Origin: an uncultured Mesonia sp.
GTDB taxonomy: Bacteria; Bacteroidota; Bacteroidia; Flavobacteriales; Flavobacteriaceae
Reading direction: 5' to 3'
DNA: 64,000 nt
Assembly: GCA_947494545.1 (NCBI GenBank)
Contig: CANLVH010000003.1
Span: forward strand, 1 to 64,000
Part shown: in pieces, positions 50,772 through 60,734 of the stretch
Position numbering within the stretch: position 1 is the first letter of the stretch
How the letters are laid out: every line of letters begins with the position of its first letter
The notes under the pieces: model-generated
What the model saw: the letters and a program-made list of their open reading frames with translations, nothing else
The model's database searches: none
What the model was told of the DNA's origin: nothing
Translations under genes and position numbers: made by a program

Positions 50772-51251
50772 CGTATGTGCTATTTTATTAGCCGTTTTTC
50801 TTCTATTGTTTAAAGAAAGTTTAATTTGCTATTAAATAATAGTAATAGTTACCTTATAAACTAATGGTTTAAAAGAGTGATTTTTCAAGCTCGCATAATT
50901 TTTTTCCGTAAAGTACTTACCAGAATCAGAAGAAAATCAACTAAAAACGTTTTATTAGAATTCCAGATCTTAGAGTTTAAAAATCAGCAATCTTAACTTT
51001 ATAAAAAAGTAACTTCAATTTTCTCCCCGTAAGGTTATTTTAATTATAGTTTATGACGCCGTAAATATTTGTATGACAATTATTTAAAACTTGTTTTTAT
51101 GTATTGAAAGCTTAAGAAGCAGCAACTATAAAAAGCTGTTATTTGTAATAAAAAATCGGCAAAGTGTATTAAAAATGTCTTTTTTATGTTAATTTTTTTT
51201 TGATTTTAGCGAAAAAAGCAGTACTATTGAGGTAACCAAATACTATTTATC
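50772..51251. other. Intergenic region between rpsF and the LytTR regulator
   Basis: AT-rich and without a supported gene on either strand. It holds one TTCCGTAAAG (50904-50913). No clear promoter box for the LytTR gene was found and no RNA structure stands out by eye. Confidence 0.5.
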
Positions 51252-51968
51252 GTGAAGGAAGTGAAATTAACGTGCATGGTGGTGGACGATTCTAGTTTAC
51301 AAAGATTATCTATAATAAAATTAGTTAAAGACCATCCCAACTTAGAACTTATTGGAGAGTTTAATAATGCTTTAAAAACTAAAAATGCTCTTCAGAAAAC
51401 AAAAACAGATTTACTGTTTTTAGATATTGAAATGCCTATTTTATCCGGTTTTGATCTTTTGGATAGTTTAGAGCATAAACCACAAATTATTTTTATAACC
51501 GGAAAAACACAATACGCTTTTCAAGCTTTTGACTATCAAGCTGTAGATTATTTACAAAAACCGGTAGATAAGAAGCGCTTTTCGCTTGCTGTAGATAAAG
51601 CCATCGAGCTGCATACGCTTAAAAATGAGCAAATGTATAGCGAAGATGATAATTTTATTTTTATAAAAAGTAACCTTAAAAAACACAAGTTGTTTTTAAA
51701 TTCGGTTAATTATGTTGAAGCTTTTGGCGATTATGTAAAGGTGCATACCGAAAATAAAATGTATACGGTTTTATCTACTATGAAAGGTTTTGATCAGCGC
51801 CTGCCATCAGAGCAATTTTTACGCGTGCATAAATCGTATATTGTAAATTTGCAAAAAGTAGAACATTACACCAGTAAGCTAATTACTTTGGGCGATCAAA
51901 AAATACCTATTAGCAGAAATAGAAAAAAAGATCTAGATGAAGCGGTAATGCAAACTAGTTCGGTTTAA
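51252..51968 (+). CDS. LytTR-family response regulator
   Basis: The 238-residue protein starts at GTG 51252 (MKEVKLTCMVVDDSSLQRLS). The receiver domain (about 7-120) has the phospho-acceptor Asp in DLLFLDIEMPILSGFDLL (near 57), the Thr of IFITGKTQ and the Lys of DYLQKPVDKKRF. The LytTR DNA-binding domain (about 135-235) has SVNYVEAFGDYVKVHT and LPSEQFLRVHKSYIVNL. No sensor kinase is adjacent. The targets are unknown. Confidence 0.9.
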   Translation: MKEVKLTCMVVDDSSLQRLSIIKLVKDHPNLELIGEFNNALKTKNALQKTKTDLLFLDIEMPILSGFDLLDSLEHKPQIIFITGKTQYAFQAFDYQAVDYLQKPVDKKRFSLAVDKAIELHTLKNEQMYSEDDNFIFIKSNLKKHKLFLNSVNYVEAFGDYVKVHTENKMYTVLSTMKGFDQRLPSEQFLRVHKSYIVNLQKVEHYTSKLITLGDQKIPISRNRKKDLDEAVMQTSSV

Positions 51969-51971
51969 AAT

Positions 51972-54422
51972 TTAGTACGGATCTACATTTATAATTACTC
52001 TTATTTTTCGAAACTGCCCAACCGCATCGTACGAAGACAAAATCTTTTGTACAAATTGTTTCGTTTTGGCTAAGGATTGCTTTTGCGGAATTTTTAGAAT
52101 TACATTTTTATAATATTCATTTCTTATTCTTGCAACCGGCGGAAATTCCGGTCCTAAAACCATTTCCTTAAAAACATTCCGTAAAGCTTTAGAAAACCAA
52201 GCCGAAGCCTCGTTTAACGTATTATAATCTCTTCCTTTAAAAGTAAATTTAATCAATCTGTAAAAAGGCGGATATTTAAAGTTAAGACGTTCGTGCAACT
52301 GCTCTTCAAACATCTCCTCATATTTTTGCATAGAAACTTGTTGCAAAATTTGATGATACGGATTGTAGGTTTGAATTAAAACCTTGCCTTGTTTTTTTGT
52401 TCTCCCTGCCCTACCCGCAACCTGCAACAGCAATTGAAAACTTCTCTCGTGTGCTCTAAAGTCCGGAAAATTGAGCAAACTATCTGCATTCATTACTCCC
52501 ACCAGATCTACATTTCTAAAATCTAGACCTTTTGTAAGCATTTGGGTACCTACCAAAATATCTATGCTTTGCTGCTCAAATGCTGTAATTACTTTTTCAA
52601 AACCATATTTACCACGCGTAGAATCTAAGTCCATTCTGCCGGTTTTTTTCTCCGGAAAAATAGCATTTACTTCGGTTTCTATTTGTTCTGTGCCAAAACC
52701 TTTGGTAGAAATTTCTTTACTACCGCAAGCCATGCATTTTTGTTGCATTGCTATATGGTAACCGCAATAATGGCAACGTAAAGAATTGTTGTGTTTATGG
52801 TAAGTTAAACTCACATCGCAGTTGGGACATTGCGGCGCGTGACCACAAGTATGACATTCTAAAATAGGAGAAAAACCACGCCGGTTTTGAAATAAAATAA
52901 CCTGTTTACCTTCTTCCAAGGTTTCTTGCATAGCTTTAATTAACGTATCGGAAAAATGGCCGGTCATTCGTTTTTTTCTATGCTTTTCTTTAATATCTAC
53001 CAATTCCATTTTGGGTGGCAGTACATTACCAAAACGTTTTTTTATAGTAATTTTTCCGTATTTATGTTGCTTGGCGTTATAATAGCTCTCAATACTTGGG
53101 GTAGCAGAACCCAACACAATTTTGGCGTCAAAATTTTTGGCCAAAACAACAGCGGCATCGCGGGCTTGGTATCTGGGAGCGGGATCAAATTGCTTAAAAG
53201 TGGTTTCGTGCGATTCGTCTACGATAATTAAGCCTAAATTTTGAAAAGGTAAGAAAATAGAAGATCGCGCCCCAATTACAATTTTACCTTTACTTTGGTG
53301 CAAAACATGGCGGTAAACCTCTACTCTTTCATTTACGGAATATTTACTGTGATACACCAAAACTTGTTTGCCAAAATGTTTCTGTAAACGCTGAATTAAT
53401 TGTGTGGTTAAAGCAATTTCGGGCAATAAATATAAAACTTGCTGGTTTTGCTTGATTGCTTCTTCAATAAGTTTAATATAAATTTCGGTTTTCCCGGACG
53501 AAGTAACTCCGTGCAACAAAGCAACTTTTTGCTCTTGAAAACTAACCTTTATATCTGCTAAAGCTCTTTCTTGCTCAGTATTTAATTCTAGGTTTAAACC
53601 TTTGGTTTTTTCTACAGACGCAACACGATCTTTTTTTAAGACATATTTTTTTAAAACGCCTTTATCTATTAAACTTTTTACACTAGCAGCGGAGGCTTTA
53701 CTTTCTTTTGTTAACTGTTTTACACTTACCGGTTTTTTGAGCTTAGCTTGCAACGAAAACAGCGTTAAAACAATTTCCCGTTGTTTTGGCGCATTGTTTA
53801 ATTGGTCTAAAAGCTGATTTAAATTCTTTTCGGAAGTGTAATTCTCGTGTAGTTTTATGTAGTTAATTAGTTTGGGTTTGTACTGCTTGTACATTTCTTG
53901 GTTTACCAAAATTGCATTCTTGGCAACCAACTTATTTATAACCGGTAAGACGGTCTTTTTTTCCAAAATCTGCATTACTTCATGTATTTTGAGTAACGAC
54001 TGATTTTGTAAAGCTTCATAAATTAGCAATTCTTCATCGTTTAATTGCTCCTCATCTATAGTCGTGTTTTTATTTAGTTCTATTACGGTTTCGCTTTGTA
54101 ACAAAAACGCGCTTGGTAAAGCTGCTTTTAAAACTTCTCCTTCTGCACATAAATAATAACTGGCAAGCCATTGCCAAAACTCTAATTGGTTGGCGGTTAC
54201 CAAAGCTTCTTTATCTAAAATATCTTCTACCAATTTAGCTTCGTAAAGCGTTGGTTCTTGCTGATGTATTTTACTAACAATGCCGGTATAAACTTTAGAT
54301 TTACCAAAAGGAACCGCCACGCGCATACCAATTTCTATCTCTTCTGTTTGTTCTTCTGTAAGACGATAGGTAAAATGTTTTTCTAACGGAAGCGGTAAAA
54401 CTACATTTACAAACTGTGTCAT
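51972..54422 (-). CDS. priA: PriA, primosomal replication restart helicase
   Basis: The 816-residue protein has an N-terminal 3'-DNA-binding domain (FVNVVLPLPLEKHFTYRL), a winged helix, and the helicase core with Walker A LLHGVTSSGKTEIYIKLIE (near 302-320) and DESHETTFKQ. A zinc-binding insert (CHTCGHAPQCPNCDVSLTYH, RCHYCGYHIAMQQKCMACGS, near 525-575) provides eight Cys. It ends with the C-terminal restart domain. It reloads the replisome at stalled forks. It is the last gene of the nadC-yihY-chalcone isomerase-like-priA row. Confidence 0.95.
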   Translation of the reverse strand: MTQFVNVVLPLPLEKHFTYRLTEEQTEEIEIGMRVAVPFGKSKVYTGIVSKIHQQEPTLYEAKLVEDILDKEALVTANQLEFWQWLASYYLCAEGEVLKAALPSAFLLQSETVIELNKNTTIDEEQLNDEELLIYEALQNQSLLKIHEVMQILEKKTVLPVINKLVAKNAILVNQEMYKQYKPKLINYIKLHENYTSEKNLNQLLDQLNNAPKQREIVLTLFSLQAKLKKPVSVKQLTKESKASAASVKSLIDKGVLKKYVLKKDRVASVEKTKGLNLELNTEQERALADIKVSFQEQKVALLHGVTSSGKTEIYIKLIEEAIKQNQQVLYLLPEIALTTQLIQRLQKHFGKQVLVYHSKYSVNERVEVYRHVLHQSKGKIVIGARSSIFLPFQNLGLIIVDESHETTFKQFDPAPRYQARDAAVVLAKNFDAKIVLGSATPSIESYYNAKQHKYGKITIKKRFGNVLPPKMELVDIKEKHRKKRMTGHFSDTLIKAMQETLEEGKQVILFQNRRGFSPILECHTCGHAPQCPNCDVSLTYHKHNNSLRCHYCGYHIAMQQKCMACGSKEISTKGFGTEQIETEVNAIFPEKKTGRMDLDSTRGKYGFEKVITAFEQQSIDILVGTQMLTKGLDFRNVDLVGVMNADSLLNFPDFRAHERSFQLLLQVAGRAGRTKKQGKVLIQTYNPYHQILQQVSMQKYEEMFEEQLHERLNFKYPPFYRLIKFTFKGRDYNTLNEASAWFSKALRNVFKEMVLGPEFPPVARIRNEYYKNVILKIPQKQSLAKTKQFVQKILSSYDAVGQFRKIRVIINVDPY

Positions 54423-54502
54423 ATAATTATAAATTTAAAACCTAACGAAGCTAGGCTTTATATTTAGATTGGGGTAGATAAAATGAAATAGCGTTTGGTA
54501 GC

Positions 54503-55063
54503 TTATTTTCCTAACATACCTTCTTTTAAATCATCGTCTGCCGGTCTATTGGAAAGCCAGATGCCAAATAAAGCCTCTTTAAAGTCTTTGCCTTTTACCG
54601 TACCTTTTTCTTGGCCATTTTTATAGGAAACTACGCCTTTTCCCGGTTGATAAGTAATATCGTAAATATCTCCTTTTTTTATTTCTTCCTTAAAGAAAGC
54701 GATAAATTGATCAATTTTTTCGCGATAGGGTTTTACATTACCGTTGGTAGAGTTTTCAAAACCATCTTCTATAGCAGAAATCATTTTTTTACTATTTATT
54801 AACGAAGATACAATGTGTAATTTTACAGACATTGGTTTATCTGCCTCTAAAATAGCTTTTGCATTAGAAGATTTTTCTTGCAAATACAAACCGGCTGCGT
54901 ATAAGTCTATCCAGAGTTTTTCTCTAACGCCGGCGCCGTTGAGCACCAATTCATAATTGCCAAAAGTTTCAGTATTAGGCAAGGTTACACTACCCACTTT
55001 AGTTTGGGCTTGTGTAATACAAACCATTGCAAGACCGATAAAAATTGTAAAAAGTTTTTTCAT
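54503..55063 (-). CDS. Chalcone isomerase-like exported protein
   Basis: The 186-residue protein has a signal peptide (MKKLFTIFIGLAMVCITQAQ) and a chalcone-isomerase-like domain: NYELVLNGAGVREKLWIDLYAAGLYLQEKSSNAKAIL, MSVKLHIVSSLINSKKMISAIEDGFENST, IDQFIAFFKEEIKKGDIYDITYQPG. Bacterial members are thought to bind fatty acids, not flavonoids. The decamer TTCCGTAAAG directly abuts its start codon (55064-55073). Function unknown. Confidence 0.82.
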   Translation of the reverse strand: MKKLFTIFIGLAMVCITQAQTKVGSVTLPNTETFGNYELVLNGAGVREKLWIDLYAAGLYLQEKSSNAKAILEADKPMSVKLHIVSSLINSKKMISAIEDGFENSTNGNVKPYREKIDQFIAFFKEEIKKGDIYDITYQPGKGVVSYKNGQEKGTVKGKDFKEALFGIWLSNRPADDDLKEGMLGK

Positions 55064-55092
55064 TTCCGTAAAGTTTATATGGTGTTAATTTA

Positions 55093-56010
55093 TTACTTTT
55101 TTTTCTTTAAACGGTTAATAGAAGCGTTTAATTCAAAACCTAAAAGTAAAATATTACTATTTAACCAAATATACAACATCAAAATCAGCAATGCGCCAAT
55201 AGAGCCGTAAAGCTCATTATAGGTACTGAATTTTTCTATATAAATGGCAAAAAGAAAAGTTGTTAATAAGATTAAAAGTGTTGTAAATAAAGCACCAACC
55301 GAGAAAAATTTTGATTTTCTTCCTTCTTTGGTGCCAAAAAAATATAAAGTAGCGGTTATACTATAAACCATTAAAATAAAAACCAAATATCTACCAATTT
55401 GCGCCCAAATAATATTGTCTGTAAAAACGCCTATGGCTTCTAAATCTTCTATAATATAGGTAAGGTAAACAAATACAATTACCGAAACCAACATTAATAA
55501 AGCTACTATAATTGCCACGCCCATAGCCACAAAATATTGCCGGATAATTGTACGGTTAATTTTGGTATGATAAGAAAACTCAAAACCGGTAAAAATCGCG
55601 TTTATGCCATTGGTAGTTAAAAAGATAGAAAGTAAAAAGGCAAAAGATAATAATCCGCCACGCGGGGTACTGGCAATATCTGCAAAAACATCACTAAAAA
55701 AAGCGGTTTGCGGCGGTAATAGTGTATCGATAAAAGCTAGAAGCTTTAATTGAAAATCGTCTATAAACCAAACAAACGGAATCAAGTTTAATATAAAAAG
55801 TAAAAAAGGAAAAATAGCCATAAAAAAGCTAAAAGCAATAGAACTGGCTCTTGTAGAAAATGTACCTTGTATAATACCAAAAACGTAAATCTCTAGCAAA
55901 TCATACAAGCTCAAGCCTTCTAAACCCGGCAAAATAACCTTTTGGGCTTTTTTGGCTAAAAAACCAATTACAGGAATACCCTCTACTTGTTTCTCTACTT
56001 TTTTAAGCAT
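55093..56010 (-). CDS. YihY/BrkB family inner membrane protein
   Basis: The 305-residue protein has six membrane segments and the family features STRASSIAFSFFMAIFPFLLFILNLIPFVWF, TPRGGLLSFAFLLSIFLTTNGINAIFTGFE and a hydrophobic C-terminus ending in a basic tail (RLKKKK). YihY proteins were once called RNase BN, wrongly. The role is unknown; possibly lipid transport. It starts 6 bases after nadC. Confidence 0.87.
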   Translation of the reverse strand: MLKKVEKQVEGIPVIGFLAKKAQKVILPGLEGLSLYDLLEIYVFGIIQGTFSTRASSIAFSFFMAIFPFLLFILNLIPFVWFIDDFQLKLLAFIDTLLPPQTAFFSDVFADIASTPRGGLLSFAFLLSIFLTTNGINAIFTGFEFSYHTKINRTIIRQYFVAMGVAIIVALLMLVSVIVFVYLTYIIEDLEAIGVFTDNIIWAQIGRYLVFILMVYSITATLYFFGTKEGRKSKFFSVGALFTTLLILLTTFLFAIYIEKFSTYNELYGSIGALLILMLYIWLNSNILLLGFELNASINRLKKKK

Positions 56011-56016
56011 ATAAAA

Positions 56017-56874
56017 TTATACCGCTTTCAAACTAAGGTCTAAATTATAAACCGAGTGTGTTAACGCTCCGCTAGAAATATAATCTACTCCACATTCTGC
56101 ATATTTTCTGGCAGTTTCTAAAGTTATACCGCCACTAGACTCTGTTTGACATTGCTTACCAATTAAAGATACAGCTTTTTTAGTATCTTCATAATTAAAA
56201 TTATCAATCAAAATACGGTGAACACCTTCGTGCTGTAAAATTTCTTTAATTTCTTCTAAGTTTCTAGCTTCTACTATAATCTTTAAATTTAAATTATTCT
56301 CTTTTAAATAGGTTTTGGTTTTATTGATAGCATTACTAATTCCGCCGGCAAAATCTATATGGTTATCTTTTAGCATAATCATATCGTACAAAGCAAACCT
56401 ATGGTTTTCTCCGCCTCCAATTTTTACAGCCCATTTTTCTAAGGCTCTAATTCCGGGTGTAGTTTTTCTGGTGTCTAAAACCCTGGTAGAAGTACCAGAC
56501 AATAAGCTAGCAAATTTGTGGGTTTTGGTTGCAATTGCGCTCATACGCTGCATTGCATTAAGTACAAACCGCTCTGCTTTTAAAATAGATTGACTGCTGC
56601 CTGAAACGTAGAAAGCAATATCACCCTTTTTAATAATATCGCCATCGTTTAACAAAGTTTCTATTTTTAAATTGGTATCTACATAAGCAAATACTTTTTC
56701 GGCGAAAGCCACACCTGCTAAAATACCGTTATCTTTTACCAATAATTGGGCTTTGCCTACTGCATTTTTAGGAATACATGCCAAAGCACTGTGATCTCCA
56801 TCGCCAACATCTTCTCTAATGGCGTTGGCAATGATGAGATTTATTTCTTTTTCAAATTGTTCTTGGCTAATCAT
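56017..56874 (-). CDS. nadC: NadC, quinolinate phosphoribosyltransferase
   Basis: The 285-residue enzyme has IREDVGDGDHSALACIP, ERFVLNAMQRMSAIATKTHKF, DTRKTTPGIRALEKWAVKIGGGENHRFALYDMIMLKDNHID and a C-terminal TESSGGITLETARKYAECGVDYISSGALTHS. It makes nicotinate mononucleotide from quinolinate and PRPP in NAD synthesis. nadA and nadB are not nearby. It is the first gene of a minus-strand row and divergent from rlmH. Confidence 0.95.
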   Translation of the reverse strand: MISQEQFEKEINLIIANAIREDVGDGDHSALACIPKNAVGKAQLLVKDNGILAGVAFAEKVFAYVDTNLKIETLLNDGDIIKKGDIAFYVSGSSQSILKAERFVLNAMQRMSAIATKTHKFASLLSGTSTRVLDTRKTTPGIRALEKWAVKIGGGENHRFALYDMIMLKDNHIDFAGGISNAINKTKTYLKENNLNLKIIVEARNLEEIKEILQHEGVHRILIDNFNYEDTKKAVSLIGKQCQTESSGGITLETARKYAECGVDYISSGALTHSVYNLDLSLKAV

Positions 56875-56892
56875 ATTATCAAGTTATTTTTG
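56863..56892 (+). promoter_or_regulatory. rlmH promoter
   Basis: TTG (56863-56865), a 19-base spacer and TATTTTTG (56885-56892) match the Bacteroidota consensus, 32 bases before rlmH. The -33 part lies inside the nadC start region. Confidence 0.65.
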
Positions 56893-56924
56893 CTAAAGTA
56901 ACAAAGTAATTCTTAACAATAAAG

Positions 56925-57398
56925 ATGACGATAAAATTACTTAGCGTAGGAAAAACAGACAGTAAGCATTTAAAGAGCTTAACGGCAGAATATACCAAGC
57001 GTTTAGGCCACTTTTGTAAATTTACCACAGAGGAAATCCCCGACATTAAAAAAAGTAAAAAGTTAGAGCAAAACATCCAGAAAATAAAAGAAGGAGAGTT
57101 GCTGTTAAAACGTCTTCAGCCGTCTGATATAGTAATTTTATTAGACGAAAACGGCAAACATTTCACTTCTAAAAAATTCGCAAACTTTTTACAAAAACAA
57201 TTAAATACCGGAAAAAAGCAGTTAATTTTTATAATTGGCGGCCCGTATGGCTTTTCGGAAGAAGTATACCAGCGCGCTAATTACAAAATAGCATTATCGC
57301 AAATGACGTTTTCGCACCAAATGGTGCGTTTATTTTTTACCGAACAACTTTACCGGGCTTTTAGTATCTTGCATAACCAACCTTATCACCACGATTAA
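56925..57398 (+). CDS. rlmH: RlmH, 23S rRNA pseudouridine-1915 N3-methyltransferase
   Basis: The 157-residue SPOUT methyltransferase has MTIKLLSVGKTDSKHLKSLTAEYTKRLGHFCKF, ILLDENGKHFTSKKFANFL, the SAM knot IFIIGGPYGFSEEVYQRA and the end FSHQMVRLFFTEQLYRAFSILHNQPYHHD that is diagnostic for RlmH. It methylates helix 69 of 23S rRNA. The NTP diphosphatase gene follows after 15 bases. Confidence 0.96.
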   Translation: MTIKLLSVGKTDSKHLKSLTAEYTKRLGHFCKFTTEEIPDIKKSKKLEQNIQKIKEGELLLKRLQPSDIVILLDENGKHFTSKKFANFLQKQLNTGKKQLIFIIGGPYGFSEEVYQRANYKIALSQMTFSHQMVRLFFTEQLYRAFSILHNQPYHHD

Positions 57399-57413
57399 AA
57401 TTTTCAAAAAAAA

Positions 57414-57986
57414 ATGAAATTAGTATTTGCCACGCATAATCAAAACAAGTTTGAAGAAATAAAAGCAATGCTGCCAGAGCACATTCAATTATTATCTTTA
57501 AACGATATTGGTTGCACCGAAGAGATTGAAGAAACCGGCGAAACCATAGAGCAAAATGCGGCTTTAAAAGCCCAATATGTAAAAGAAACGTATGATTACG
57601 ATTGTTTTGCAGACGATACCGGTCTCGAAGTAGAAAGCTTAAACAACGCTCCCGGCGTATATTCTGCCCGCTATGCCGGTGAGGAGAAAAGCGATAATAA
57701 AAATGTAGAAAAATTACTAGAAGAATTAAAAGATAAAGACAACCGTACAGCAAGATTTAAAACCGTTATTGCTTTAACTATTAACGAGCAAAACAATCTT
57801 TTTACCGGTATTTGTACAGGGCAAATCACCAAACAAAAATGCGGCTCCGGCGGTTTTGGGTACGACCCGATTTTTAAACCCACTGGTTATACCAAAACTT
57901 TTGCCGAAATGACTTTGACAGAAAAAGCTACAATAAGCCATCGCGGTAAGGCTGTAAAACAATTAGTAGACTATTTAAAGCAGTAA
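57414..57986 (+). CDS. rdgB: RdgB/HAM1-type XTP/dITP diphosphatase
   Basis: The 190-residue protein has LVFATHNQNKFEEIKAML (substrate loop), EETGETIEQNAALKA, FADDTGLEVESLNNAPGVYSARYAG, GFGYDPIFKPTGYTKTFAEMT and ISHRGKAVKQL, all classical for the non-canonical purine NTP diphosphatase. It removes XTP and dITP from the nucleotide pool. It follows rlmH. Confidence 0.95.
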   Translation: MKLVFATHNQNKFEEIKAMLPEHIQLLSLNDIGCTEEIEETGETIEQNAALKAQYVKETYDYDCFADDTGLEVESLNNAPGVYSARYAGEEKSDNKNVEKLLEELKDKDNRTARFKTVIALTINEQNNLFTGICTGQITKQKCGSGGFGYDPIFKPTGYTKTFAEMTLTEKATISHRGKAVKQLVDYLKQ

Positions 57987-58114
57987 AAAACCACCCATAT
58001 TTAGCGGTTTAAAAATAAAATGCTGAGGGTTAAACACTTAGATTTAAAAACTTTGTAACAATTAAGTCTGTTTGCGTTTAAAGTTTACGTACTTTTGCAA
58101 CTTATTTATTTTAT

Positions 58115-59872
58115 ATGAAAAAATTTGAAGATTTAGGGCTTAATGCCGAAATTATTAGTGCCGTTAGGGATATGGGCTTTGAGAGTCCGAGCGAAGTTCA
58201 GGAAAAAGCAATTCCAATTTTATTGCAAAACGAAACCGATTTGGTAGCTTTAGCCCAAACCGGAACCGGAAAAACCGCTGCTTTTGGATTTCCTTTAATT
58301 CAGAAATTAAATCCGAACAGCAAACAAACCCAAGGTTTAATTTTATCGCCAACACGCGAATTGTGTTTGCAAATTACCAACGAGTTAAAAAATTACGCTA
58401 AGTATATTCCGCAACTTTCTACGGTTGCAGTTTACGGTGGCGCCAGTATTTCTGACCAAGAGCGTCAAGTAAAACGCGGAGCACAAATTATTGTGGCTAC
58501 TCCCGGCAGAATGAAAGATATGGTTGGCCGTAAAATGATAGATATTTCTAATATTGGCTATTGTGTGCTAGATGAAGCAGACGAAATGCTAAATATGGGC
58601 TTCTACGAAGATATTACAGATATTTTATCGCATACGCCAAACACCAAAAAAACCTGGTTATTTAGCGCTACTATGCCAAAAGAAGTAGCAAAAATAGCTA
58701 AGAAATTTATGAAGTCGCCACAAGAAGTTACCGTTGGCGCCAAAAATGAATCTACCAAAAATGTATCGCACGAATATTATACGGTATCGGGCAGAGATCG
58801 TTATTCGGCTTTAAAACGTTTGGCAGATGCAAATCCCGATATATTTTCGGTGATTTTTTGCAGGACAAAACGAGATACCCAAAGAGTTGCAGAAAAACTG
58901 ATTGAAGACGGTTACAATGCCGGCGCTTTACACGGCGATTTAAGTCAAAATCAGCGTGATTTAGTGATGAAAAGTTTTCGTAACAAACAAATACAAATGT
59001 TGGTGGCTACAGATGTCGCTGCCCGCGGAATTGATGTAGACGATATTACACACGTTATACATTACCAACTTCCCGACGAAATTGAAACTTACACGCACCG
59101 AAGCGGACGTACAGGACGCGCAGGTAAAAGTGGTGTTTCTATGGTGATTATTACCAAAAGCGAAAGAAGAAAAATAAAAAGCATTGAAAAAATAATCAAC
59201 CAAAAATTTGAAGAAAACCAAATACCAAGTGGCGAAGAAATTTGCCAAGTACAGTTATTTCACCTGGCCAACTCTATTAAAAAAACAGAAATAAACCAGG
59301 AAATTAATCAGTTTTTACCGCAACTGGAAGAAATTCTAGAAGATTTCAGTAAGGAAGAATTAATTAAAAAATTCTTTTCTGTAGAGTTTACACGTTTTTA
59401 TAATTACTATAAAGGTGCCACAGACCTCAACAAAAAAGCAGACAGAGATTACCGCGAAGGAGAAGATAGCGGAGACAGCATACGTTACTTTATAAACGTT
59501 GGTAGTAAAGATGGTTTTGATTGGATGTCTTTAAAAGACTTTCTAAAAGAACAATTAGATTTAGGAAGAGACGGCGTTTCTCGCGTAGATGTAAAAGATG
59601 CGTTTTCGTTTTTTAATACCGATGCAGATCAAAAAGATAAAGTTTTTAAGGTATTTGAAAATTTTGAGCACCAAGGCCGTTCTATTAACGTAGAAATGAC
59701 CAATAACAAAAGTGCCGGAAAAAGTAGAAGAAAACCTAAGTCTCGCAACAGAAAACCGGATAATTTTTCTAAGCAAAACTCTAAACGTTCTCCGCGAAGG
59801 TCACAACCTAAGAAAACAGATAGGCAAGCCAATATTAAAAGCTCTATAAATCGCAGAAAGAAAAAACGCTAA
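58115..59872 (+). CDS. DEAD-box RNA helicase (DeaD/CsdA-like)
   Basis: A 585-residue helicase with the full motif series: Q motif region FEDLGLNAEIISAVRDMGFESPSEVQEKAIP, AQTGTGKTAAFGFPL, PTRELCLQI, VATPGRMKDM, DEADEML, SATMPK, ATDVAARGIDVDDI and HRSGRTGRAGKSG. A DbpA-type RNA-binding domain (about 455-545) and a very basic Arg/Lys/Ser tail (about 550-585) follow. It is likely to act in cold-shock or ribosome assembly. It has a TACTTTTG box (58090-58097) 17 bases upstream, with weak -33. Confidence 0.9.
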   Translation: MKKFEDLGLNAEIISAVRDMGFESPSEVQEKAIPILLQNETDLVALAQTGTGKTAAFGFPLIQKLNPNSKQTQGLILSPTRELCLQITNELKNYAKYIPQLSTVAVYGGASISDQERQVKRGAQIIVATPGRMKDMVGRKMIDISNIGYCVLDEADEMLNMGFYEDITDILSHTPNTKKTWLFSATMPKEVAKIAKKFMKSPQEVTVGAKNESTKNVSHEYYTVSGRDRYSALKRLADANPDIFSVIFCRTKRDTQRVAEKLIEDGYNAGALHGDLSQNQRDLVMKSFRNKQIQMLVATDVAARGIDVDDITHVIHYQLPDEIETYTHRSGRTGRAGKSGVSMVIITKSERRKIKSIEKIINQKFEENQIPSGEEICQVQLFHLANSIKKTEINQEINQFLPQLEEILEDFSKEELIKKFFSVEFTRFYNYYKGATDLNKKADRDYREGEDSGDSIRYFINVGSKDGFDWMSLKDFLKEQLDLGRDGVSRVDVKDAFSFFNTDADQKDKVFKVFENFEHQGRSINVEMTNNKSAGKSRRKPKSRNRKPDNFSKQNSKRSPRRSQPKKTDRQANIKSSINRRKKKR

Positions 59873-59954
59873 ATACTTGGTTTGGTTTTTGAAGAAAATG
59901 TGCTTGATTTAAGATAAAAAATTTTAATTTCACGCCTATTCTACTTTATTGATT

Positions 59955-60734
59955 ATGAGATTTTTTTTAAGCCTTTTATTGATAACAGTTTTTAGTTTTA
60001 CGGCTATTGCCCAAGAAAGCGATAGCCTTAAAACTGAAATTATAAAAGGGCGTGTTCTTAATGCTGCCAATGATTTGGCCTTAGATAACGTAAATATTAT
60101 AAACCTTAATACGGTAAAAGGTACAACCTCTGGAGTAAAAGGTGAGTTTGAAATAAAAGCTGCGGTAAACGATACACTTTATTTTTCGTATTTAGGCTTT
60201 AAGTCTATAGAAGTTCGGGTAACCAACGACTGGACAAAATACGGCGATGTTAAAGTTAAAATGACCGAAATTGGTATTGCTTTGGAAGAAGTAACGCTAA
60301 AACCTTTAAAACTTACCGGTTATTTAGAAATTGATGCTAAAAACATTCCTATTTACGAAAACTACCGTTATAGCATTTCCGGTTTAAGTTCCGGATATGA
60401 AGCCGGCGACCAACAACCCGGCGCTTTTTCTAAAACCTTAGAATCTATTTTTAATCCTGCAGATTTTCTCTATAATATTTTCGGCGATAAGCCACGCCAA
60501 ATGCGTAAATTGCGAAAAATGAAAGAGGATGATGAGATTAGAAATTTACTGCAGCAAAAATTTAACAGAGAAACGCTAATGGCGCTTTTGCAAGTTACCC
60601 GCGTAGATATAGATCAAATTTTGCAACGTTGTAATTACTCTAAAAGTTTTATAAAAAATGCCAACGACTTGCAAATTTTAGACGCCATAAGCGGATGTTA
60701 CGAAGAATACCGCGTTTTAAAAGAAAAGAAATAA
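59955..60734 (+). CDS. Exported protein with carboxypeptidase-like regulatory domain
   Basis: Started at the ATG at 59955 (MRFFLSLLLITVFSFTAIAQ), 259 residues. A signal peptide is followed by a CarboxypepD_reg-like beta-sandwich (about 28-110: IIKGRVLNAANDLALDNVNIINLNTVKGTTSGVKGEFEIKAAVNDTLYFSYLGFKSIEVRV), like the plug-proximal domain of TonB-dependent receptors. An uncharacterised C-terminal region follows, with REMLRKLRKMKEDDEIR-like basic helices. No barrel follows, so it is not a receptor. Function unknown. Its stop directly abuts the converging trmH stop. Confidence 0.8.
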   Translation: MRFFLSLLLITVFSFTAIAQESDSLKTEIIKGRVLNAANDLALDNVNIINLNTVKGTTSGVKGEFEIKAAVNDTLYFSYLGFKSIEVRVTNDWTKYGDVKVKMTEIGIALEEVTLKPLKLTGYLEIDAKNIPIYENYRYSISGLSSGYEAGDQQPGAFSKTLESIFNPADFLYNIFGDKPRQMRKLRKMKEDDEIRNLLQQKFNRETLMALLQVTRVDIDQILQRCNYSKSFIKNANDLQILDAISGCYEEYRVLKEKK

